Assembly (NCBI GenBank): GCA_019693395.1
Contig: JAAMXP010000192.1
Span: 1 to 30,916, forward strand
Length of the DNA: 30,916 bases
Source of the DNA: Ettlia oleoabundans
Lineage: Eukaryota; Chlorophyta; Chlorophyceae; Chlamydomonadales
Reading direction: 5' to 3'
The stretch's first letter is position 1. Each line of letters begins with the position of its first letter. A program made the translations under genes and the position numbers. Below are positions 1-9,486 of the stretch, piece by piece. Under the pieces are notes generated by a model, which saw only the letters and a program-made list of their open reading frames with translations, searched no databases and was not told the origin of the DNA.

Positions 1-257
1 GGGTGGGGGGGCGGTGGCGGGCGGGCGCACGGGGGGCGCAGATGCGGTTGTTGATTGGTTGTTGTGCACCTCTCGTAATGGTAGGCAATTGCACATGTGT
101 GTAATGTGCTGCACCAGGAATTTTCCTGCATGTGGCGGGGTGCAGGATGTGCCTGCACGCGGAGGGAGAACATATGCTTGCTGCCTGGCTTGCTCGCCTG
201 CAGTGCTCACGCCTTCCCCGTCATCGTTCCCACTCTACTTGGCCCTTACATGTGCAG
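1..257. other. Left edge: probable ESF1 intron
   Basis: No exon can be supported here. The stretch opens with a G-rich run and ends in a TGTGCAG acceptor at 251-257, just before the first recognisable ESF1 exon. The open frames crossing it show no family motif. It is most simply the tail of an ESF1 intron, with the 5' half of the gene outside the window. Confidence 0.5.
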
Positions 258-2365
258 GGAGAAGCGTGCTGAGGCCAAGCGCCAAGGGCGACGGTTGGAC
301 CTTGATGAGTCGGACAGCGACTATGATGAGGCTGATGGGGCTGCAGGTCAGTGGGTGGGCTGGTGCCAGGGCAAACAGTCGGTGATCAACAAGAATGGCA
401 GGGCGGGTGGGTGGGTGCAGTGTGGGCAGCCGGCTGATTGGATATGAATGCTGTTTCTAAAGTGTGTCAGCTGGCTGTCCTGAAGCTGCATGGGTGGACT
501 GGTTGGTGAGTGGCTGGTCAGGTGGAAGCTAGGCATTGAAGGGTGCCAGGGCAGCGAGGCATAACAGCAAAACCCATAACAAATTGATGATGCCACAAGT
601 CTGCTGGCCACCGCTTGTCCACTTGTTGCCCCTGCAGGGTCTGACTCTGACTCAGCGCTGCCTGCCGGGGTGGAGGACGATCCCTTCTTCAAGCAAGAGG
701 CCGACCCCTTTGATGATCCCTTCTTCCAGGTGGCTGTGGTCAGGCCGTACAGTGCACATCTGTGCTGTGTATGTTGCTCCCGCAGTTGTACCATGCTGTG
801 ACTTATATGCAGGAGGATGGACTGAAATGGAGAGCAATGCTGGGGGCTGCGGGGGCATTGATGCGCCGCTGGGACCTTGGCACCCCCCCCACCACCACCA
901 CCAAAAAAAAAAAGAAAAAGGAACAAACATCACCCTTTTGTATAAGCACCCCCCCCACACACACAGCTGCTTGGCTCTATGTCTTGCCCTGGACTTGGTC
1001 AACAACAATACTGCTTGACTTGTGTGTTGGACAGGATGGGCCGGATGCCGATGCGGCTGAGGCCGCTGAGCTGGCAGGCGGGGACAAACCGAGCAGGCGG
1101 CCGAAACAGCAGCAGCAGCAGCAGGTGGAAAAGAGGAGGGGGAAGAAGGGCAAGGGTAGGCAGCGTGGGGATGATGATGATGAGGCTGTTAATCCCGGCA
1201 AGCGCGCTGAGCTGGAGATGCTCCTGATGGATGATGCTGCCCTGCTGGCGCCAGCTCGTGGCGGCGGCGGAGCCATGGGAGGCATGCCAGCGGGCGTTGA
1301 CAATCAGCGGGAGGATCAGCATGGGCAGAGAAGCAGCGGTAAGGGCAAGGCGAGTCGGCGTGAGCGGCTGCGGCTGAAGAAGGAGGCACGAAGGAAGGAG
1401 CGGCAGCAGGGGTCGGATGACGAGGATGCGGCGGCTACAGGTGGGCCGCTCCGTGCCGCGCTGTGCCATGTGCCGGCTCCTCACCTGCCCATGAGTGTAA
1501 AGCGTGCGGTGGTGTGGACCCATCACAAGTTGCAACGTTGGCGGTGGCAACCCACGCCAGCCCCTCCCTGTGGCCAGCTCTTGGCACCACCATCAGCAAA
1601 TCGCGTTGCCAGCGCTATCATCCTCACGACAGCCCTACCCACGCCACCCATTGTGCTCCATCCGTGGTGTGTAGCTTCTACCCCGTGGGACTCAAATGAC
1701 CCCCCGTCGCCCATGCCCACACCCATGCAATGCAGGTGGTGCTGCCTTCAAGGGCGTGGATCTGTCTGACCCTCGCTTTGCCCAGCTGCTTACCTCCCAC
1801 CACTTTGTGCTCGACCCAACTGACCCGCGCTACAAGTGAGGATGGGGCCATGGTGGTGTGTGGTGGCCACGCGCTCGCCCTGGGTGTCAGTGCGAGCGGC
1901 TCAAAAGTGCTTTGCCTCGGCCCTTGCCGCTGCTGCGGGCGCTTATGCCTTGCCAATGTGAACTTCCACACATTTTACCTTCAACAGACGTCCTGAGACC
2001 AAGGCATCACACATTCCCTCTGCTTCCACCATTTACTGCACAGGGACACATCGGCCGGCGTGGCGACCGAGGTGGCTAAACGCCGCAGCCAAGCAGCAGT
2101 CGCTGGCAGCAAGCAGCAGCAGCGCCAGCAAGTGCCTGTGGCGCAGCCCGGAGCTGAGGTGAAGGGGGGCAGCAGTAGCGGTAGCGGCGCCAACGCCAAT
2201 GCAGCAGCGGCTGGTAAAGCTGACCTCAAGCTGCTGGTGGCCTCGCTGAAGCGCAAGACAGCAGCAAAAGCGCAAGGCGAAGGCGGAAGCAAACAGCCAG
2301 ACGCAGGAGGGCAGGCTGCAGCAGCGAATATGGGCAAGCCCAGAAAGAAGAAGCCAAAGTTTTGA
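258..2365 (+). CDS. ESF1: ESF1 homologue, pre-rRNA processing factor (3' part)
   Basis: ESF1 is a nucleolar protein of the small-subunit processome, needed for early pre-rRNA cleavage. The exons seen are 258-346, 638-729, 1035-1440, 1736-1835 and 2044-2365, and phases match at every junction. The encoded tail has an acidic Ser/Asp stretch, a DDPFF...DPFDDPFFQ acidic segment, a basic Lys/Arg-rich coiled region (RRERLRLKKEARRKER), and then the NUC153 signature (DPRFAQLL...FVLDPTDPRYK) near the C-terminus. These are typical of the ESF1 family in this order. The 5' half and the start codon lie outside the window. A run of CAG codons at about 1108-1122 gives a short poly-Gln. The longest visible intron, 730-1034, holds poly-C, CCA and poly-A microsatellites at about 884-962. 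Identification rests mainly on the NUC153 motif and the composition. Confidence 0.85.
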
Positions 2366-2709
2366 GGTCTGAGATACAGTTACGCTTTTATCCGCCCCAG
2401 GACTGACTGTGACGTACAGCACAGGCACCCAAAAGTGCCAGCTGCTTGATTACGCCTTGTAACTGCTGGACGATTGGCCACAGTATGCCAACAAAGGAAC
2501 AGCAGGCAGGCATCAGGGGACCACAAAGGACAACACTGCAGCAGGGAAAGCAATGATTGGGAGGAGGGAAGGCAGCCCGGGCTATGCATGCCTGGCATAC
2601 ACCTCGTTGCCCTGCCCGGTTCCGAGGTGCAGATGAACTCCAATTGAGGACGCCGTCCAGCACTCAGCTCACAGTGAGATGCAGGAAGCTGTGGCACTTG
2701 AGGAGCCGT
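2366..2709. other. Convergent intergenic region between ESF1 and the SWIM gene
   Basis: This 344-bp spacer lies between two stop codons that face each other, so it should hold two 3' untranslated regions. A TGTAA motif for the plus-strand gene is at 2458-2462. I see no TGTAA on the minus strand, so the SWIM mRNA may use a variant signal. No coding or RNA gene is supported. Confidence 0.6.
2458..2462 (+). terminator. TGTAA polyadenylation signal of ESF1
   Basis: The motif lies 93 bases past the ESF1 stop codon. TGTAA is the standard near-upstream polyadenylation element of chlorophyte algae, so the location fits an mRNA end shortly after. Confidence 0.5.
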
Positions 2710-4818
2710 TCACAGCAACTTGAGCGCCACATCCTCGCCTTTGCTGCGCGGCGGCACAGCCTGTGTCATTGCCTGCTGCTGCCGCTGCTGCTCCACAAGC
2801 TCCATCATGCGCCCCTCAACCGCCTCACGCCACTGCGACCATCCAATGAAGGGATGCTGTTTGCATGGGGGTCATGGCACGGGCTGATGCGGCAGGCACC
2901 GTCCTGGCTGATGTCAACAGCATTTGCCACGCCTCACACACCTGCGCCACAATGCACACAGCCTATCCTTGCAGTGGCCCAGCGGCTAAGCCTGCCGCTG
3001 CCTTCTCGTGTGTTGAATGAGCGCACCCACCTCTGTGGGTCGGTCCATGATGCCCAGCTGGTTCAGCACCAGGCAGATGTGCTTGCAGTTATGGCGGCGG
3101 AAGCGGTAATCGAGACAGGCGCATGTGTGCTTGTCATCCTTCAAGGTCACGGTGTAATGGTTGCCAGTGGAGCCAAGCACCGCAAATCTGCAGGGGAACA
3201 AGGGAGGGAGCGGCGCAGGGGCGCACCACATACAGCTGCGAGGAGCGGCTACATCGGCAGGCTGGCGCGGTGTGCTGAGCAGAGTAGAGACCAGGAGCAC
3301 GAGCGCCCACGGCTGCGCCTCCTTTTCACTTCCTTCTCCAGAACCGGCTCCCTTGATGGATGTTTGCATCTGGCTAACCAAACAAAGCGATTGCAGCCAC
3401 ACTATGCAACCACGTGCCAACCAACTCCCAGCTACTGGGTGACACTGTCCAGCAACCCGTCACAAACTGCCAGTCGCTCAGACTTCCCCATTTCAATGGT
3501 CTCCCCAGCCACCATTGCCGCCCCCTCACTTGGCTTCATCTTGCGTCAGCTCCATCAGACAGTCCAAGTGTAGGTGCTTCATGCGCGCTAGCAGCAGGTC
3601 ATGAGGGTCCCTCCGCTCCTCCTGGCTCAGTTCCTGGCGGGGGGAAAGAAGGCAAGGAGCAGGAGATGAGGGATTCAAGTGCAGGAGTAGGGGGTGAAGG
3701 ACATGAGTCTTACAGCATGAGAAGCAGGGAATCCCACTGCCTTTGCATGGGCCCGGATCAAGCCATGCTGTAGGTAGCCGGCAGCTCTCACCTCTAGAGC
3801 CGGATCATATGGCCGTCGTGGCGCCGCCCGGGGGTTTGCCCCCCTGCATGCCTGCAGGTGCTGGCGGTGGCCGCGCTCCATCTGCCGCCCACATCGAGGG
3901 CACACACCCTCCACCACAAACTGCCCTAGCTCCCGGTCAAGCCGCTCAGGAGCTGGAGGCATGCAGGGGAGGGTTGACGAGCAGGCAGTTGGCAGCCGCC
4001 CAAATGGGGAGTTGGGCAGGCAGAGACGGAGTAAGTGGCAGTGTATGGTGTGGACAGCAGCGTTGGGGTGGGCCGAGAAATGCGACACATAACGCGCAGC
4101 AGTGAGAAGGTTTGCAGTACTGGAGGAGGAAGCGCAGAGTTGTGCTTATCAAGGCGATGGTTAGGCTGATGCAGTGCGATACAGGGCAGCAGCAGGGCAA
4201 GTGTTCACCGCTTTCTTTCTGGGGCTTGGGCTGCTGCTGAGATTCCTGCAGGCGTGTCGACCGCCTGAATGGCTGCTCCTCTGCCCCCACCTCCCGCTTC
4301 ACTTTCACTCGGGGCTTGGCCTCATGCGCTGGTTTGCCCTTCTTGGCCTTCTTGGAGCCTGCTGCGCTGCCTGCTGCTCCCCCACCGCTCGCCTCCAGTT
4401 CCGCCCTCAAGCTCGGGATGCCCAGTGCCATCAAGCGCTCCCGGTTGCGTGCGATGCTGCACCATAGATTGCAAGCAACATGTAAGGAAAAGGGTTGAGG
4501 AGGCTGGGGGTTGTGGGGGTTGTTACGTTGCAGGGCAGGGGAGCAGGAGCGTGCAGCCGCCGCTGCCGCAGGGAGTGCGGAAACCCTGGCAGGCAGTAGG
4601 CTTGTGGCGCTGCTGAGTAATGTGAGGCTTTCACGAAACAAGCAGATCCCTGCAGGTATGTGAAGCGTTTAGAGCTGGCGGGCCAACAATACGCACAGGG
4701 CCGCTCGCTCCCGCTCCAGCGCGGTGAGACCATCATCTTCGTCTTGGGTGTTTTCTTTTACCGACTGGTCCAATTCCAAGGCACGCTTCTTTCCCTTTGC
4801 GTTGCCCGTGACAAACAT
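2710..4818 (-). CDS. SWIM zinc-finger domain protein with C2HC finger
   Basis: Exons on the minus strand, in order: 4818-4697, 4456-4209, 3952-3792, 3633-3530, 3187-3031 and 2856-2710. All phases agree and give 312 residues. The start is an ATG 15 codons beyond an in-frame stop. Residues about 30-60 hold an ERERAALIARNRERLMALGI motif like that in WDR76-type and plant nuclear proteins. It is followed by a Lys-rich stretch and RRSTRL. Residues 141-159 form a possible C2HC finger (CPRC...H...C). Residues 213-248 are a SWIM finger with C234-x-C236, C246-x-H248 (CxCx9CxH). SWIM fingers bind DNA or protein partners; here a nuclear DNA- or chromatin-linked role is only inferred. The tail is Gln-rich. 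The 3188-3529 intron (342 bp) shows nothing else. The exon-6 acceptor (AACAG) is the weakest junction. It is not ZSWIM7, which is much shorter. Confidence 0.72.
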
Positions 4819-5256
4819 GCAGGTTTTGAACGCTGTCAGGGATTTCAAAGCAGACCAATGAACGGATGGTCGGCTTCAAGCGCATGTGAATGTTCTGGCG
4901 TTTAAAGTCGCGCTGATGAACAGTGGTGCGACACTCAGCAATACACCGTACCGCCACAGGTGGCGGTGACCTTGTCGTCGCAGGTGTATACAGCAATGCT
5001 CCGCCAGCTGCTCGTCAGCTTCAGTTGCCTTTTACGCAGATTCAAAAGGACATTTTGCCTGGCATTGGCGGACTGCACGTGCACACAGTTGCGATGCAAG
5101 CATTCTGTTGTGTTCGGCAGAATCTCTCTGGCAGGTTATCAGGCATGTTACTGTGGACCAAGCGAGGGTAGCCACACATGTATGTGCAGGAGCCATCCAA
5201 GGGCAGGGCGGGGCACCTTGCGATACCAGCTGGGTGGCACGCAAGGATTGCTGGGC
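4819..5256. other. Tandem intergenic region upstream of the SWIM gene
   Basis: This 438-bp spacer follows the BAF60 stop and precedes the SWIM start, both on the minus strand. It should contain the BAF60 3' untranslated region and the SWIM promoter. I see no clear TGTAA on the minus strand and no credible exon, though an extra 5' exon of the SWIM gene cannot be excluded. Confidence 0.5.
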
Positions 5257-5295
5257 TCATAGCCCTGCACTGGGTTCAGGGGTTTGCCCCAGCGA

Positions 5296-5326
<31 letters not shown>

Positions 5327-8300
5327 ATCGCTTGGGCTACTGCCTGTACTTGTTGCTGCTGCTCCTGAGCTTGTTGGTGGAGAGACAAGAGCGCAGGACC
5401 CCCCGTCATGTGCGGCGCATGACCCGCTCCAGGCCCAGCTTTCGCAGCAACTGCTGCTTGGTGCTGGGCAGCAAGAGCTGCTGCTGCAGCCTGCTGCTGC
5501 GCTGCTGCTGCCAGAGCACTGGCTTGTTGCTGCTGCTGCTGCGCCGCTAGTGCAGCCGCATGCTGCTGTTCCATTACCGTTGCTGCCTGTTGCGCCGCTT
5601 CCTGTTGCTGCTTGCGAGCCATGTAGTTCATCACACAATCATCCACCCACCGCTCACGGAATAAATCGCCTGTTGACACCAAGCAGCACATGCAGGAGGC
5701 AATTGTAAGCACGCAAGATTCACAAAAAACAAGTGGCTGCCACGAATAAACCGGCTTCTGCCTGTGCAAGAAACGCAATGGTTTGCCAAACCATATAGGT
5801 AAATGAGCGCATGCAGCAGGCCCACTCGAGAAGCATGACCGCCCTGCCGCCCACACGCACGAACACCCAGTCTTGGCCCACCTGAGGCCAGCAGCTCGTA
5901 GGACTCCCCATCCTTGCTGGAAGCCAGGCGCAGCTCACGAGACTGAGACAGCGGGGACAGAGGCAGGGACAGCTTGTGTTAGTCACACACACAGCGCTGG
6001 GATCACAGGGAAGCAGGCATTCCCAACCAGCCGCATGTATGCAGCGGTGCGTGGTGTGGCATAGCCCCCTCCAGATTGTGCACAAACCGGTCTGCGGATG
6101 TAATGCACAACAGGTGGTACAGCATTCAGCACACTAATGCCTCCCACATTGCCCACTGTTCCGACTATCTCACCTGCGCCACCACCAGTGCCTGCACAAA
6201 GTCTGCAGGATTCTGCGCGAATGCCAGCAGGAAGGTGCGGCGGCGGCGGTGCTCCGCCAGGCGCGCCAGCACGCTGCTCAGAGAGGTGTCCAGGCTTTCC
6301 ACCTCCCCGCTGGCACCCGCCTTGAGCACGTATGGAGGCAGGTCAGTACTGCAACCAGTTGGGGTGGGCAGGAGCAAGGAGAGGCAACAGGGCAAGTTGA
6401 GAGGGAGAGGGGTCGGGATGGGTGAAGATCATAGGACGGGCCACGTGTTGGAGAGCATTGGAAGGGTAGGGACTGGCTAGGAGGTGCAGAGTGTGGGAAG
6501 GAAGCTGAGGGTGGCAAAGGTAGGCGCTGTAGTACTGCTGCGGTACTGGCTGGCACCCTCAGCTGTGGCTTGAGACACCTTGCCGCCGATGACAAGTTTG
6601 CGGACTAGCACCAACATACAGAATGCCATGACCAAAGCCACTGCACCAATGCCACCACTACCGTCACTGTCACAGGGATGCCCTTCTGTATGACTATGGC
6701 CCTGCCCACCTCAGAGGCACCTCCACCTCAAAGTCATAGCAGTCGGGGTGGGCCATCGCGAGGCCATCAGGCCTGCAGTGGCAGCAGGCACATGGGTAAG
6801 GAGGCATAGGTGCTGCCGTGGGATGATGAAGGTCTCGAAGGAAAGTGGGCCCTTCAGACATGTCTGTTGCATCACCAACCCAAGTCATCTTCCTCTTGGC
6901 CCACCCTGCCATCATCCACAATCCAGCCCTCAATTCACGTACCTGATTGTGTACTGCAGCTTGACAGGGTCTGGCGGCGTGAGGTGCGGCTTCAGGGCCT
7001 CGCCCACCTTGCTCAGCTCAACACTGTCAGCGCCAAACACAGCGCGCAGCTGAGCGTCACACCGCACGCATGCGGAAGTTGTTTCGCTGGGCTGCATGAG
7101 AAGGTGTTGAGGGCGCATGACGTGTTTGAAGGGGGCACGTGCATAGACGAAGCTGCACACCCAGCAAAAAAGTGTTGAGACAGCAAGGCTTGAGATTGTG
7201 TCCAATTTGCATGTTCCTCTTACACCTCACAATCGACAAACATATACCACAACCTTTGCCATCTCCCACCCAGGCAGCCCATAAGATGTACCCACCCACC
7301 CACCCACCTCAAATAATTGGTTGGCCTTGATGTAGCCCCACAGCATCTGCACCACATTGGGCAGGCTGTGCAGCCCACGGAGGCCCAGAGCCGCCGACAG
7401 GGTGCCGCTGAGGCGGTACATGGCTGGCTGGTGGTCCAGCTCAATAGTGATGGTGGCCTCGCACGGCCTGCTGCCCAGCCGCCGCAGCTGGATGCATTCC
7501 CGGTGCTCGCGCTCATGCAGGGATTTGTCCCACACCATGCGCCCCGAGTCCCCGGGATACTGCGCAGGGTCCAGCTGCACCGTCATGCGCCGCAGATAGT
7601 GGGTAAAAGCGTGTTTGTGGTGGTGCCCTGCTTGCCCCTCCTCTGCAACAGGCACGAGGCAGACAGGCAGGTGCGATTCTGATCAGCGGCCAGTCTGAGA
7701 CAGAAGAGGACAGTAAGAGACAGGCAGCATCTAATAGCATTAGCATACACATTGCGGCGGGCTGGGCCCTGGCGTTAAGCTACTGGAAGGCAGAAGCGTT
7801 CAAACACAGCCTGGTATTCAATTCATGCTTTGCTAAGCAGCCACTGTCCCAGGGCCTCAAATCAACCACCTCATTCAAAGTGAAAAGTTGGGTATGTGCT
7901 GAGTGCAAGCAACAAAGGGTGACCACTGGCTGCACTGCCCGCTCACCTTAGACATCCGCCCACCCACCAGTGCAAGGCATGGCATGGCATGGCATAGCAT
8001 AGCGTAGCATACCTATTAAACAAACCAGCTGGCACCCTGCCACTCACCAGCACCTCCTGCGGCCCCCAGTGCATCCAGTCCCTTATCTGTTGCCTTGTCC
8101 TTGCCCAACAGCCGCCCTGAGATGGTGAGCACCCAGGAGGGCGGCTCAGCTGACTCCTGGCTGTTCTGCTGGTGCTGGTGCTCAGACCGGACATACACAC
8201 GAAGCTTGCGACGCACGGAGCCAGAGGCCTGGGAGCTGCCAGGTGGGCCTGCGGTGGCGTTAAAGTGGATTAGTTTACGACAATGGCAGACCAGGCACGT

Positions 8301-9277
8301 CCCAAGTAGATGGTATTCTGATCCCTGCTGATGTCACGCATGGCACGACGCTGCATGGTCGCAGGACAACCACCATGCAATGCAGCCATTGGGTCTGTGT
8401 GGCGCCTGCCCGCTGCCCATGTGCCCCCCACCCCACTGTGCCCCCACCACCACCACCCCACTGTGCCCCCCCCACCCCACCCCCCCACCCACACACCACC
8501 ACCACACACACATACCACACACACATACCACCACCACCACCAATGCTGCCTAGTATTGCTTGCTGCCTACCAGCCCCTCGGTTACAAGCTAGCAAGGCCC
8601 TGTGCAAGCTCTTCGCCAACACCCCAGGGTGATGAAGCGCCTCACCTTTGCGAAATGATGCATACATCTCTTGCAGCTCGTGCTTTTTGCGGCTGATCAG
8701 CATATCTACACGCCGGTCAGCATCCTGAAGGTGGCTGAAGAGCGGCGAGTCGGGAATGAGCAGGTCGCCACGGTCAGCCAGGTGCTGGTCGGCAGCCTTG
8801 CGCTTGCGCCCAGTGCCTGCCTTTTTAGCGGGGACAGCCTCCACGGCGTGCACCACGCCCCCTGCCGCTACCACTGCTCCCGACCCTTGTTTCACAGCGC
8901 CCACAGCGGGTTTGGAGGTGGGTGGGGCGCTTGACCGGCCTGCTCCGGCGGCAGCGGCAGCGGCCGCTGCCACTGCAGCTGGGCCGCCCGCCTGTGCCGC
9001 CGCCATGGCGCGGGCCTGCGCTATTAGAGCTTGCTGCGGCACAGACGATAATGGGCGGCGTGAGATAGGGGGGAGAGAGGTGATGTAATCAAAGCGGAGA
9101 GCAACCCACCAAGCGCACCTGCTGGGCAAACTGCGCTGCCAGCGCAGGGTTGGCGGCCATTGCTGCTTGCAAACTTTGCATCTGAGCCGCTTGCTGCGCC
9201 ACAAGCTGAGCGGGAGTGGGCGTGGGACCACCCGGGCGGGGTTGCGGCACGCCAGGCATGCCCCCTGTAAATTGCAT
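5257..9277 (-). CDS. SWP73: SWP73/BAF60-type SWI/SNF complex subunit (SWIB domain)
   Basis: BAF60/SWP73 is a core accessory subunit of SWI/SNF chromatin remodellers and links the complex to transcription factors. Nine exons: 9277-9119, 9033-8646, 8248-8048, 7642-7308, 7091-6943, 6772-6710, 6348-6174, 5942-5882 and 5669-5257, giving 647 residues with consistent phases. The N-terminus is Gln/Ala/Pro-rich. GRKRKAADQ and IPDSPLFSHLQDADRRVDMLISRKK (about 128-170) are the family signature. The MTVQLD strand and SWIB domain follow at about 265-395 (DHQPAMYRL...LWGYIKANQL...LTPPDPVKLQYTIRPDG). The C-terminal helical region (RTFLLAFAQNPADFV, SRELRLA, ERWVDDCVMNYMARKQQ) also matches. The last 90 residues are poly-Gln/Ala, longer than in animal homologues. 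Introns 7643-8047 and 8249-8645 contain microsatellites; the intron at 6349-6709 (361 bp) shows nothing else. Confidence 0.93.
5298..5325 (-). repeat. CTG/CAG trinucleotide tract in BAF60 last exon
   Basis: About nine pure CAG codons on the coding (minus) strand give an uninterrupted poly-Gln near the C-terminus. Further impure CAG/GCA blocks continue up to about 5620. Such tracts are prone to slippage. Confidence 0.85.
7285..7308 (-). repeat. Tandem GTGGGT donor repeats at BAF60 exon 4
   Basis: The sequence read on the minus strand after exon 4 is a GTGG/GGTG repeat, so several overlapping GTGGGT donor sequences follow one another in 4-base steps. Only the first keeps the reading frame into exon 5. 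Confidence 0.7.
7976..8011. repeat. Pentanucleotide repeat (GGCAT/AGCAT) in BAF60 intron
   Basis: About seven copies of a 5-base unit lie within the intron between exons 3 and 4: four GGCAT units, then AGCAT-type variants. It is a simple tandem repeat with no sign of coding. Confidence 0.85.
8415..8545. repeat. C-rich / CA / CCA microsatellite in BAF60 intron 2
   Basis: The plus strand is almost free of G over this stretch and moves from CCCCAC to CCA to CACACA units. It lies in the 8249-8645 intron. The minus strand, which is the transcribed sense, is a G/T-rich run that could form quadruplex-type structure. Confidence 0.8.
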
Positions 9278-9486
9278 CCGGAGACTAACAGCTTGATGAC
9301 AAAATTTGACGGCCCTGCGGCGCTTTGCGACAACCTTGAATGCTGGGGCCGTGAACCCGTGCGTTATGCGGTGATCGGGGGGCCGCTGACAACATCGACA
9401 GCTGATTATAAGTAAATCAGGAGAGTCAAGTTGTCTTGAATGGCTGAGCTGGTGCCACGTGCTTCCAGGAGCTCCTCTCTAGGGAC
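9278..9486. promoter_or_regulatory. Divergent promoter region, BAF60 (-) and S9 peptidase (+)
   Basis: The two predicted start codons face away from each other 209 bp apart, so both promoters and 5' leaders must share this space. I see no clear TATA box. The region is less GC-rich than the flanking exons. Only position supports the call. Confidence 0.45.

Noticed and set aside
580..650. Possible box C/D snoRNA in an ESF1 intron (TGATGA near CTGA)
   Set aside because: The C-box flanks do not fit, the D-like box lies in the exon, and no terminal stem is seen.
2557..3573. Long plus-strand open frame of 338 codons
   Set aside because: It lies antisense to the SWIM gene, crosses its exons and introns, has mixed low-complexity content, and shows no family motif, whereas the minus strand has in-phase exons with a SWIM finger.
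8275..9333. Long minus-strand open frame of 352 codons
   Set aside because: It is BAF60 exon 2 read through into flanking introns; its ends are intronic and include translated microsatellite (Gly/Val/Trp runs).
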